A DNA stretch of 64,000 nt. Origin: Hymenobacter psychrophilus. Lineage in GTDB: Bacteria > Bacteroidota > Bacteroidia > Cytophagales > Hymenobacteraceae. Numbering within the stretch: the stretch's first letter is position 1; the number at the start of each line of letters is the position of its first letter. Shown in pieces: positions 28,186-36,821 of this stretch. Under the pieces are notes generated by a model. That model saw only the letters and a program-made list of their open reading frames with translations. It searched no databases and had not been told where the DNA came from. The stretch is taken from contig NZ_FNOV01000014.1 of assembly GCF_900107135.1 (NCBI RefSeq), positions 18,356 to 82,355 on the forward strand, read 5' to 3'. The position numbers and the translations under genes were made by a program.

Positions 28186-28350
28186 GAGCGTGTTTGGGAA
28201 TTCAGACCCGATTGAGCGACCTGGTGCTGTTGGCCAGTACTAGCCAGGCAATATGGCTGGCAGGGGTAAACTCGTACTCAACGACCACGCGGCGGAAGCA
28301 GGCCCGCCAGGCGAAGGTGCGCTCCATAACCCAGCGCCGGGCGCCATCAC
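28186..28350 (-). mobile_element. IS5-type end with transposase C-terminal fragment
   Basis: The end GAGCGTGTTTGGGAATT is repeated here exactly as at 25994. The minus strand encodes RRWVMERTFAWRACFRRV and HIAWLVLANSTRSLNRV with the stop at 28202, the last part of an IS5-type transposase related to, but distinct from, the one at 26009. The rest of the element is absent. Between about 28350 and 28640 there is a decayed coding-like stretch on the minus strand that was not identified. Confidence 0.65.
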
Positions 28351-28774
28351 GCTCCGGGTCTGAGGCAGCAGTTACCCACGTATCCGGGACCTCAGGACCG
28401 AAGCCCTTTGACCTGGCAGCGGTATAGGTGCCTGCCGGAAGCCGCAGTACTGCCGGCTTGGCAGCTGGCCTCGGCCACGAGCGGCGGACTGGTTAGCAAG
28501 TCGTAGCCAGCTCGGAACTGATAGGGCAAGCGGTGCTGACGGCTCAAGCGCAACTCGCCTGGCAGATTGCGGCAAGCTCCATCCATCCAAACGGCCTGCA
28601 TCATGCCATCTATGGGCTCCTCTCAGAAAACGGAAAATATAGCCCGCTAAGGAATCCGACCGGTTTAAGGGTGAGAAAGTGTCAACTTATTTCAAGACAA
28701 TAAACCTGATTTTTCGCTCTCAATATCGATAGGAGCATTTTGGCTTACCCACTTACCCCACTGCTGGCCGCTTG
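28351..28774. other. Intergenic/decayed region
   Basis: Open frames of about 70 codons on the minus strand (28392-28604) have coding-like composition but no recognised domain, and may be a gene fragment left by the adjacent IS. Repeat copy B lies at 28659-28701. The last 70 bp lead to the 3' end of the serine hydrolase gene. Confidence 0.4.
28659..28701 (+). repeat. Dispersed repeat, copy B
   Basis: Begins ACCGGTTTAAGGGTGAGAAA and continues with TGTCAAC and a GACAA block, as in copies A and C. It is closest to copy C (36650) in its first 20 bases. Confidence 0.5.
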
Positions 28775-30133
28775 CTAGCGCTTGCCGGGCTTACGGGTTT
28801 TGCGGAAGGTTTCCCTAACGCCACCTTTCGTTAGGATCAGCGCCTCCACTTTACCGGCTTTCGTTGGCAGAAATTCCACGGTGCGGTCGGGGTTTTGCTG
28901 GCTGTAAAATTTGGTGGGGGTTTCCGCGACCAGCGGCGTTTCCAGGTCCTGGAGGTAGAGTTGGCCGTTGGCGTACAGGATGTGGTGGGGGCCGTAGTGC
29001 CCGGCGTAGGTGAGCGGCACGGGGGGCGCGGCTGGCATTGGGCGGTGCTCGTAGGGTACTTCCACCGGTTTGCCAAACAGGATGCCCGCCAACCCGTAGC
29101 TGATTATGTGCGACTCGGCCTCGTTGTTTGACAGCACGATGACCACGACCTCGTCCTGGGGGTAACGGTCCAGCGTCGTCATGGCACCGAAGTAACCGCC
29201 GCTGTGGGTGAGCAGGTGATGCCCGAGGTTGTAATAGGGGTCGATGAAGACGCCGTAGCCGTAGCGGTCCAGGAAGCCGCTACCCCCAAACTGCTTGTTG
29301 TGCGGGGTATTCATGAGCGCCAGCGAGGCCGACGAGAGCAGCGTGGTGCCGCGCAACGCTTGGCTTAGCCGGAGCAGGTCGCCGGCCGTGGCGTACAGCC
29401 CGTCGTGGCCCACGTTCACGTCCCAGTTGATATAGGGGTTCTTCACCAGCGCCGCGCCTTCCCGGTAGTAGAGCCGGGCCAGGCCAGGCACCAGCGTGGT
29501 GTTGCTCAGCAATCCCGTCTGGCGCAGACCGGCCACGTCGAGAATATTGCGCTGCAGGTAGGTACCGTAGCTCAGACCCGAGGCTTTTTCAATGATCAGG
29601 GCCAGCAGAAAGTAGCCCACGTTGCTGTAGCCAATCCGGGCACCCGGGGCAAACTGCACGGGCTGCCGTCGGATGAAAGCCAAAGCCGAATCCTTCGTTG
29701 CATCCGTGTGCCTCAGGTACACCTCTTCAAAATCCAGCGCCAGCCCTGCCGTGTGCGTCAGCAGCTGGTGCAGCGTAATGGCGTCCCCGTTGGGCATTCC
29801 CGGCACGTACTGGCTGAGCTTGTCGGTGAGGCGCAACTGGCCGCGCTCGGCCAGCTGCAGCAGGGCAATGGCCGTAAACTGCTTGGTGATGGAAGCCAGC
29901 GCAAACCGGGTATCCGGGGTGTTGGGCACCTGCCATTCGGCATCGGCCAGGCCATAGGCCTGCTGCAGCAGCACCGAGTCGTGCCGCGTGACCAGCACCA
30001 CCCCGGCAAAATGGTTGACGGCCTGCTGCCCCTGCATGTAGGCCGCCAGCTGCCGGGGCACCCCGGATTGGGCCTCACTGCTGCCGACCCGGCCCAGGCT
30101 CAGCAGCAGCACTAGTAAAACCGTTAGACGCAT
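28775..30133 (-). CDS. Exported serine hydrolase of the beta-lactamase/DD-peptidase family
   Basis: 452 residues with a signal peptide (MRLTVLLVLLLSLGRVGSSEAQ). The class C beta-lactamase-like fold shows its active-site motifs: S-x-x-K in FALASITKQFTAIALLQLAE (near 80), Y-S-N in ARIGYSNVGYFLL (near 170) and HSGG in LLTHSGGYFGAMT (near 308). A C-terminal lipocalin-like extension follows (YAGHYGPHHILYANGQLYLQ). Such proteins act as esterases, D-amino-acid peptidases or penicillin-binding proteins in the periplasm; true beta-lactamase activity is not implied. It overlaps the upstream MarR-family gene by 10 bp, so the regulator probably controls it. Confidence 0.88.
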   Translation of the reverse strand: MRLTVLLVLLLSLGRVGSSEAQSGVPRQLAAYMQGQQAVNHFAGVVLVTRHDSVLLQQAYGLADAEWQVPNTPDTRFALASITKQFTAIALLQLAERGQLRLTDKLSQYVPGMPNGDAITLHQLLTHTAGLALDFEEVYLRHTDATKDSALAFIRRQPVQFAPGARIGYSNVGYFLLALIIEKASGLSYGTYLQRNILDVAGLRQTGLLSNTTLVPGLARLYYREGAALVKNPYINWDVNVGHDGLYATAGDLLRLSQALRGTTLLSSASLALMNTPHNKQFGGSGFLDRYGYGVFIDPYYNLGHHLLTHSGGYFGAMTTLDRYPQDEVVVIVLSNNEAESHIISYGLAGILFGKPVEVPYEHRPMPAAPPVPLTYAGHYGPHHILYANGQLYLQDLETPLVAETPTKFYSQQNPDRTVEFLPTKAGKVEALILTKGGVRETFRKTRKPGKR

Positions 30134-30576
30134 AAGGACGGTGTAGCGCAGTTGATAATAATCTTCTGCAGGGTGGCGTGAAACTGGGTCAGCTCGGTTT
30201 CGGTGAGACCCTGCAGCGCGGTTTGCTGGTTCAGGGCAATGGTGGCAGTCAGTTGCTCCAGCAGCTGCTGCCCTTGGGGGGTAAGGGTGAGGCTGAACTT
30301 GCGGCGGTCGGAAGCGTGCAACGCGCGGGCGACGAGGTTTTTCTGCACCAGCAGCTCCAGCATGCGGGTGAGCGAGGCTTTATCCTTGAAAACCAGCTCC
30401 GCCAGCTGCTGCTGACTCAGCTCCGGGTGTTTATTGAGCACTACCAGCGTCAGGGCCTGATCTACGGTCAGATTGGCGGCGACCCGGTCGATGTTCTGCT
30501 GGCAGAGCCGCCGGTAAGCCTTAATGGCCTGCTCCAGCGTGTAGAGGGCTGTTTGGGTGGGGTTGTCTGGTTTCAT
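30124..30576 (-). CDS. MarR-family transcriptional regulator
   Basis: 150 residues with the winged helix of the family: LTVDQALTLVVLNKHPELSQ leading into QQQLAELVFKDKASLTRMLE (recognition helix), then LVQKNLVARALHASDRRKFS and LTLTPQGQQLLEQL (wing and dimer helices). The D-R-R-K/x-F-S pattern is typical. Proteins of this type repress their own operon and release DNA on binding a small phenolic or oxidised ligand. It overlaps the serine hydrolase gene downstream by 10 bp, and a GTTGAT/ATCAAC palindrome lies over its promoter, consistent with autoregulation. Confidence 0.9.
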   Translation of the reverse strand: MKPDNPTQTALYTLEQAIKAYRRLCQQNIDRVAANLTVDQALTLVVLNKHPELSQQQLAELVFKDKASLTRMLELLVQKNLVARALHASDRRKFSLTLTPQGQQLLEQLTATIALNQQTALQGLTETELTQFHATLQKIIINCATPSLCV

Positions 30577-30588
30577 ATTCCTATTATC

Positions 30589-30617
30589 GTTGATGCAAAT
30601 ATAGTATACATATCAAC
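30589..30617 (-). promoter_or_regulatory. Promoter and palindromic operator of the MarR/serine hydrolase operon
   Basis: A TATATTTG -7 core (30596-30603, minus strand) lies 20 bp upstream of the MarR gene. It sits inside an inverted repeat with outer arms GTTGAT and ATCAAC separated by 17 bp. The overlap of operator and promoter fits repression by the MarR protein. Confidence 0.55.
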
Positions 30618-30668
30618 AAAATAAGCATTTCATCATGTTTCCTCGGCTGCCATTTGTCTAGCGCATTG

Positions 30669-30924
30669 ATGGCCTTGGTTAGAAGTTTGGTCCAAAAGTC
30701 GCATTTGGCAGCTAGCAGACTCCCCTTGTGTACCGGAAAGCCATCAGGAGCGCCTAAACGGTATAAACCTGTTCCGGACACCACTTTTTAGACAACTCAA
30801 GGACTGAGCTAACGATAAGCTTGGTAGCACCCGAAAAGGGCCGTTTTAGTGCCTCTTTGCCCAATTTAGAAGCTCGCGCATGGGGCAAATGCGACTTTTG
30901 GACCGAACTTTTAATCAAGGCCAT
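30669..30924. repeat. 256-bp miniature inverted-repeat element
   Basis: The arms at 30669-30707 and 30886-30924 are 39 bp each and match at 36 positions, both starting ATGGCCTTG from the outside. The interior (about 180 bp) has no coding frame. The arm sequence recurs at 18505-18537 beside a transposase tail, so this looks like a non-autonomous derivative of that transposon. Arms of 38-40 bp are typical of Tn3-type elements. Confidence 0.75.
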
Positions 30925-31081
30925 TGTAGCGGAGGAACGTAACAGCTCCACACAGCTGTCGAACAGAGATTCCCAAGCTTACTTGACCAAGTTTCAGGCC
31001 CTGGCCATATGCGAGACACTCAAAGTCGCTTCTTTCCATGATAGACGGCTAATTCAATAACCAGGAAAAAACCGGTCTCTC

Positions 31082-31468
31082 TTACTCTGTGGAAAGCTTT
31101 CGCCAAGCGCAGTCGGGTAAATCCTTAATCAGCCATAGCTGGTCGCCTTCCCGTTCGAAGCTGGCAACAGCGGCCCGGTTCAGTCCACAGCGGGAGTGGG
31201 GATCCTGCCAATAGCGCAGCACCAGGTATTCGTGGCCCTGTCGGGTTTCTAACTCCCAGGTTCCTGAGTGGTCAAAAACCGTGGCGCCCCGCCGGTAATG
31301 GTAGTGAAACTGGTGGTTGCGGGCCACGCGAACAGATTCCGCTACGTCCGGCTCCTGGATCAACGGCACGTAATCGCCACTTATCTCGCCCGCACTCTGA
31401 CAGCCGGCGAGCAGGCCGATGCTGAGTGCCAGAACGCGGGTTCTGCGCAACGCGAAGAGAAAAAGCAT
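31082..31468 (-). CDS. Small lipoprotein of unknown function
   Basis: 128 residues. The N terminus MLFLFALRRTRVLALSIGLL ends in a lipobox (LLAGC, Cys 23). The mature part has alternating beta-type sequence (HYHYRRGATVFDHSGTWELE, EYLVLRYWQD) and two further Cys (RCGLNRA, DCAWRKL) that could form a disulfide. A beta-rich calycin-like fold is possible, but no family was recognised. It is isolated between the miniature element and the WG-repeat gene. Confidence 0.65.
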   Translation of the reverse strand: MLFLFALRRTRVLALSIGLLAGCQSAGEISGDYVPLIQEPDVAESVRVARNHQFHYHYRRGATVFDHSGTWELETRQGHEYLVLRYWQDPHSRCGLNRAAVASFEREGDQLWLIKDLPDCAWRKLSTE

Positions 31469-31695
31469 ACACGAGCAGTTACTAGGAGGTAAATGAAGCG
31501 GCCGTAGCTGGTTGGCTCGGCTAGGGCAGAAGGCCGCGTCCGGCAGCAGAAGTGCTCAGCCGGTCCCCGGAATGCCTGAATTCGGGCTGAGAGATGTCTC
31601 CATTTTCGACCGCGGCCCATGCCAATGGCCGGCGTACCCTATTCTGCATTGGCTTAGGCAGCGTATGCGCCTAAGTACGTGGAAAAACGGGCCGC

Positions 31696-33708
31696 TTACT
31701 GCGTGTATTCCTTGCCAAAGCAGTCCAGCCACACCTCCTGGCCACCGGTGGTCGCCGTAGTAATACCCTGGGAAAAAGGCTGCACGTTGGTGTACTTGAA
31801 GGGCGTGAGCAGCTTTCCCTGGTAATCCAGAACGGCGTAGCTGGTGCCGTTGGACACCCAGAGTACTCCGTCGCTGGCCGGCCCTACCTGCGTTACGCCG
31901 GCCGGCAGAATCTGCTGGCCTTTCTCATTGACGAGCAGCATCCCCCGGGTAGAAGGGGCCAGAGGCTTCTGGGGGGTAGAGGTGGTTACCGGTTCGGTGA
32001 GCCACTGCAGCAGCGCCAAGCCCGGCGCCAGGATGTCTACCTTGTAGACCTTCTTGCCTTCGGCCTGGTAGTCGGTCAGGTTAGCCCGCACGCGCCCGTT
32101 GCGCCCCAGCACCAGTCGGCCATCAGGTTTTCTGCCTACGAATGTGCGACCCGGTCCATGGGTAACCCAGGTGTACTCCAACGGCACCACCACCTGGCCC
32201 TGGGCCGTGATCAGGCCCTCGAGCTTCTTCTTTTTGACCGTAAACAACGAATCAGGCTGGTGAGGCAACACCTCGTCATAGGCCGTGCTGAGCGGCACGG
32301 CCCACCGGCCGGTCGTGTCCAACAGGCCGGTTTTGGAAGCCGTGCGCACCTGATAGTAGCGCCCCCCGTAGGCAGCGGACACTCCGGTAATCTCTTCGTC
32401 GAAGGGTTTCTGACCACTGGCCAGGATCAGTTGGGGCCGGGTTTCGTAGGAACTCTGGTAGGAGAAGATACCATGGCCCAGGTAAGCGGGGGCTTGCAGG
32501 GAGGCAACGGCCATACCGGTGGGCCCCTGCGGCCCGTAGCAGACGTAGCGAAAGACAGTCGTGTGCGTGGCCGAGTCGCGGCTGGCTTCCAGCGCCAGGG
32601 AATAGTGCTGATCACCGGTCGGGTATACCTGCGGGCTGCGAGCCGGGATGAGTAGCCGACCCTGGTAGAGCGCACCGCGCTGCGGTATCTGGTGGGGGCC
32701 CAGCGGGGGCAGCTCCACCACCGTCCAGCGGCCGTGTTGCTCCAGTCGTTCGTAGAGCGGGGGCGTAATTTCCCGGAACGTGGTATCTAATAGGCCCCAG
32801 CGCTCTTCCCATTTACCGTTGGGAGCCGCCCCCACCCGGGTGCGCTGCATCACGGCAATGTAGGGGTCCGACTGGTGACGGGTAATCTGCTTGTACTTGC
32901 CAAAGGGCACCACCACCCGGTCGTGCACGTCCACGGCCGCCGCACTCTGCCGCTCATTCGACCAGCCTGCCCAAAACCCGCCAAAGTATTCGCGGGCAAT
33001 CGTGTCGGCGTGGGCCTTGCTAAGCCAGGTTACCCGACCTGTGCGGTCGATAGCCCCCTGGCGCCGGTCATTCATGGACACGGGCGCGTAGCCCTGCCAG
33101 TACCTGCCGATGTGGTGAAAGGTGGGGGGCACCACTTCCCGCAACTGCGCATCAACCAAGCCAAGCAGGCCCGGTAGCACGTACTTGGCGTCCTGCATAC
33201 TATATGAGCCAGAGGTGGGCTTGGTGGTCAGCACCGAGTCCGGCAGCTTCACGATGGCCAGGCCCTCATGCCACTGCTCCTGGATAGAAGCGTACGGTGT
33301 CGCGCGCAGCAGGTGGCCCACGGAATCAAAGAGCGTGATGGTGCGCCGGCCGGTAGCCACCACCGTGCCATTGGGGGCCGGCGTGAAGGTCTTAAAGTGA
33401 CCGAGTTCCTGGCCCTGCTCGTTGAGCAGGATAACGGGTAAAGGCCCTGCCTGCGTTGTATACCAGAGGTGGGGCGCGCGAAAATAGCGCTTGATGGGCT
33501 TGGGGTAGCGGGGCTCGACCAGCACCTTACCCTGCGGGCTCATCAGGCCCCAAGCGCCCTCGCGCCGGAAGGGAATGGAGGCTACCGTGATTCGCTGCTC
33601 AAAGCGAGTCGGCCCTGGCAAGGATTGTGCCCGGGCGGACGGGGCCAGAAAGCAATAGAATAAGCTGCTGAGCAGTGCTGGCAGCAGGGTAAGCCGGGAA
33701 TAAGGCAT
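31696..33708 (-). CDS. WG-repeat secreted protein
   Basis: 670 residues with a signal peptide ending near SARAQ (residue 28). The body consists of WG/KWG-type repeats, each of the form G-x-W-G-L-M/L-D-x-x-G-x-x-V-x-P-x-Y: REGAWGLMSPQGKVLVEPRY near 50, GLLDTTGRWAVPLSTAYDE near 440, and EGLITAQGQVVVPLEYTWV near 490, with weaker copies elsewhere. The C-terminal region ends LDYQGKLLTPFKYTNVQPFS. WG repeats form beta-propeller-like scaffolds of unknown function and are common in Bacteroidota. No catalytic motif is seen. Confidence 0.85.
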   Translation of the reverse strand: MPYSRLTLLPALLSSLFYCFLAPSARAQSLPGPTRFEQRITVASIPFRREGAWGLMSPQGKVLVEPRYPKPIKRYFRAPHLWYTTQAGPLPVILLNEQGQELGHFKTFTPAPNGTVVATGRRTITLFDSVGHLLRATPYASIQEQWHEGLAIVKLPDSVLTTKPTSGSYSMQDAKYVLPGLLGLVDAQLREVVPPTFHHIGRYWQGYAPVSMNDRRQGAIDRTGRVTWLSKAHADTIAREYFGGFWAGWSNERQSAAAVDVHDRVVVPFGKYKQITRHQSDPYIAVMQRTRVGAAPNGKWEERWGLLDTTFREITPPLYERLEQHGRWTVVELPPLGPHQIPQRGALYQGRLLIPARSPQVYPTGDQHYSLALEASRDSATHTTVFRYVCYGPQGPTGMAVASLQAPAYLGHGIFSYQSSYETRPQLILASGQKPFDEEITGVSAAYGGRYYQVRTASKTGLLDTTGRWAVPLSTAYDEVLPHQPDSLFTVKKKKLEGLITAQGQVVVPLEYTWVTHGPGRTFVGRKPDGRLVLGRNGRVRANLTDYQAEGKKVYKVDILAPGLALLQWLTEPVTTSTPQKPLAPSTRGMLLVNEKGQQILPAGVTQVGPASDGVLWVSNGTSYAVLDYQGKLLTPFKYTNVQPFSQGITTATTGGQEVWLDCFGKEYTQ

Positions 33709-33933
33709 AGAAGATACTGCGCCTGCCTACTCCATAAGATACGAAGGCGCTGGATAATGCGATGGTTGGGTGGGTTGCGCTTCGAAAGTACGCATCTTGC
33801 CAGCTCCCGACAACTTCCCTCCTTACGCCCCCTCCACTCTCTACCTGCCATCCTAGAAGATAGGGTGCTGAGAACCGATGCGGTGCCGTGGGGAGAAGGC
33901 AGACACGAAGGCTGAACAGCAGGCTATCAGCCT

Positions 33934-36009
33934 TTAGCGCACCACGCGAATCGTTGCGTTACCCCAATCGGCAATGTATACCGCTCCATCCGGCCCGACG
34001 GCTACGCTCCGGGGCTGACTCAAACGGCCGGCTGGCCCTTGGCCGTCCGTGCTGCCCTGCTGGCCCGCCTCACCCACCAGCGTCGTCACTACCCCGGCGG
34101 GCGACACCCGGCGCACCGTGCTGTTGAGCAGGTCGGCCACGTACAGATTGCCCTGGCGGTCCAGGCTCAGTCCCGCCGGCAGCCGGAAGCGCGCGGCGCG
34201 GCCGGAACCGTCGACATCGCCCGCCCGGCCGGGCTCCCCCACCCAGACGCTCACCTTGCCGGCCGGGGTGATGCGGCGAATTACGTGGGCCGGGCCGTCG
34301 CTTACGTACACGGTGCCGGTGGCATCCACGGCTACGCCCGTAGGCGTGCCCAGCAGCGGATCCCGCGGCCCCATATAGACGGGTAGTTTGCCGACCAGGG
34401 TGCTTACCTGTCCCTGGAGGCTGATTGTACGCACCAGGGCGTTGGATTCGTCCACCACGTAGAGCGTGCCGTCCGGACCCACCGCCAGGTGGGAGGGATG
34501 ATTGAACCGGGCCTCCGCCGCCCTGCCATCCACGGCGCCGCCCTCACTACTGGGGAGGCCCGCCAGCAGGCTGATGCTCCCTTGGGGCGTAATCTGGTAG
34601 ATGACATTGCTGCTCGCCTCCGAGACATACACGATGCCCGAGGGCGCCACGGCCACCCCGGTAGGATGGTGCAGATACACCGCTCGGGCCGGGGCACTGG
34701 AGCGCTCCAGGCCGCCGTACAAGGTGCTGACCTCCCCATCGGGAGCAATCTTGCGGACGGCCATGTTCCCCCCTTCAGCTACGTACACGGTGCCGGCCGT
34801 ATCGACGGCCACGGCCTCCGGGGCGCGGAATTGCGCCGTAGCTCCGGGGCCGTCGTCGCCACCCAGGCGCACGGGTGCCCCTGCCCAGGTGCTCACCTGC
34901 CCCTGGGGCGAAATCCGGCGAATGCAGGAACCCAGCTCGTCGGCAATGAAGAGGGTGCCGTCGGCTCCCCGGGCCAGGCCGCGCGGCAGCAGGAAGCGTG
35001 CGGTTGCCACTGGCCCGTTACGGGAACCTGTTTGGTCGCCCTGGCCGGCCAGGGTCGTAACCTGCCCGGCCGGCGACACCCGCCGAATTACGGCATAGCG
35101 CACGTCGGCCACGTAGAGCGTCCCATCGGGACCCAGGGCCAAGCCAGTGGGATTGCCAAGTTGGGCAGCCGGGCCGGTGCCGTCCTCAAAGCCGCCTTCG
35201 CCCGCGGTTCCTACCCAGTCACGTACGTCACCCTGCGGGGAGATCTTACGGATGACGCCCTGCCCATCGCCCACGTAGCCAGCGCCGGTTGGGTCGAATA
35301 CCAGGCTTACCAACTCATACCCCCGGAACCGGGGCGCCTGACTGGCAACGGCCAGGTACTGCTCGCGGCTGACCCAGGTGCGCACTGCACCGGTTACCGG
35401 GTGAATCCGGTAAATACAGCCCTGGTCTTCATCGGTCACGTACAGGTCCCCGCCCGGCCCCCAGGCAATGCTGGTTGGCTTTCGCAGCGGTGCAGAAGAT
35501 GAAATAGCTTCGGCCGCGGAACGAGAAAGTGCTGCCGGCACGCCTACTAACGTACTAACGATGCCCGCCGAGGTGATTTTACGGACAGCGTGGTTGCCCT
35601 GGTCCGCCACGTACACCGTACCGGCCGCATCGACTACGACCCCCACTGGCTGGGCAAACCGGGCCTGCGGTCCTATTCCATCGGCGTATCCAGCGTTACC
35701 AGCCTGACCGGCCAAGGTGCTGACGACTCCCGTAGCGCTGATTGTGCGAATGGTTGAGTTCTTAGTGTCGGCCACGTAGAGGGTGCCGTTGGCGCCGAGG
35801 ACCAATCCCTGCGGCTCGTTGAACCGCGCTTGCAGCGCGGGCCCATCGATGCTGCCGGGACTACCGTTCGGGGGCGTGCCAGCCAGAGTGCTCATTCGGC
35901 CGGCATTTGCTAGCCCCGCTACCCTTTGGGCTACTGTTGGCTGCGTAGTCGCTAGCAGGGTAAACAAGGTCAGCCAGCTGGCCAGCCGTGGAAGAGCGAA
36001 AGGATACAT
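33934..36009 (-). CDS. Secreted NHL-repeat beta-propeller protein
   Basis: 691 residues with a signal peptide ending near TVAQ (about residue 28). At least ten NHL-type repeats run the full length, with the pattern A-R-F-x-x-P-x-G-(V/L)-A-(V/L)-x-x-x-G-x-(V/L)-Y-V-A-D: for example QARFAQPVGVVVDAAGTVYV, AQLGNPTGLALGPDGTLYVA and ARFRLPAGLSLDRQGNLYVA. The repeat number suggests two six-bladed propellers. There is no sorting domain or enzyme domain after them. NHL propellers bind ligands or act as structural modules; some are lyases or lactonases, but no catalytic signature is seen. It follows the WG-repeat gene on the same strand with a 225-bp gap. Confidence 0.88.
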   Translation of the reverse strand: MYPFALPRLASWLTLFTLLATTQPTVAQRVAGLANAGRMSTLAGTPPNGSPGSIDGPALQARFNEPQGLVLGANGTLYVADTKNSTIRTISATGVVSTLAGQAGNAGYADGIGPQARFAQPVGVVVDAAGTVYVADQGNHAVRKITSAGIVSTLVGVPAALSRSAAEAISSSAPLRKPTSIAWGPGGDLYVTDEDQGCIYRIHPVTGAVRTWVSREQYLAVASQAPRFRGYELVSLVFDPTGAGYVGDGQGVIRKISPQGDVRDWVGTAGEGGFEDGTGPAAQLGNPTGLALGPDGTLYVADVRYAVIRRVSPAGQVTTLAGQGDQTGSRNGPVATARFLLPRGLARGADGTLFIADELGSCIRRISPQGQVSTWAGAPVRLGGDDGPGATAQFRAPEAVAVDTAGTVYVAEGGNMAVRKIAPDGEVSTLYGGLERSSAPARAVYLHHPTGVAVAPSGIVYVSEASSNVIYQITPQGSISLLAGLPSSEGGAVDGRAAEARFNHPSHLAVGPDGTLYVVDESNALVRTISLQGQVSTLVGKLPVYMGPRDPLLGTPTGVAVDATGTVYVSDGPAHVIRRITPAGKVSVWVGEPGRAGDVDGSGRAARFRLPAGLSLDRQGNLYVADLLNSTVRRVSPAGVVTTLVGEAGQQGSTDGQGPAGRLSQPRSVAVGPDGAVYIADWGNATIRVVR

Positions 36010-36821
36010 ATAGATGGTAGCCGATAGAGAAGTGTGCCCGCAAAATACTTATCCCACGCCATACTAATCTGCGCTCAGTGGGTAGGCCCCACTCAGTAGG
36101 GGAGGTGGTAGCGGCACCCGGCGCGCCCGGTGCGGCTTTTCAGCCGGGAAGCGAGTACTGCACGGTGTGTCGCTCTCCTGCTCCTGTAGCTATCATCCCG
36201 GGTAGCCGGCTGCCTCATCTTTGTCGCCCATTATTCGAAAAGTTGCGTTGACAGTCCTGGCAACCGTGGCAGTGTCTTGTGCGTCGATATATATCCAGAA
36301 GCAAACCTAGTGGGTGGGCTGACGGCTATGAGGAGTTGCTGGTGTTTGCGGTCGTCCCACTGACTTATATGGCGCTACTGGATAGGCCGACCGGATTGCT
36401 GATACGGGTCAGCATGTTTTTGATCTTACCCGATAAGATTCATTCGGCCTAACCGGTGCTGGATGGAGCCTCATGAAACTTGATAAGCTCTCCTACGATA
36501 TATAGCGGTTTGGAGTGCCTCATAGCATTGTTAACGTTCATTCGCAGCCCGTTGCAAGCAACCATAAGACCTGATAAGCCGCAGTTGGAACTCCTGCTAC
36601 GGTACGATAACGGGCCCTTATCGAACCCTATTCTGTAACTGCTTAAATCACCGGTTTAAGGGGGAGAAAGCTGTCAACATTTTTTAGGACGAGACAGCTG
36701 GTTGGCAGAAAGAATGGCTTCCACTTAGTCCGCCCAGTCGCACAGTGCAGAGGTGAATCTGCGCCAGACAGGGCCGCACGCTACTACTTCCGGCCGCCCC
36801 AAATGGGCGGGAGCAAACCCC
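36010..36821. other. Intergenic region with a dispersed repeat
   Basis: About 800 bp with no convincing gene. Repeat copy C lies at 36650-36693. The stretch around 36370-36620 contains several short motifs such as GATAAG and CCGATAAG in both orientations, and looks like old non-coding or insertion debris. The last 120 bp lead to the 3' end of the histidine kinase gene. Confidence 0.45.
36650..36693 (+). repeat. Dispersed repeat, copy C
   Basis: Begins ACCGGTTTAAGGGGGAGAAA, then TGTCAAC and a GGACGAGAC block. It is the third copy of the family seen at 25198 and 28659, all in the same orientation. Confidence 0.5.
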
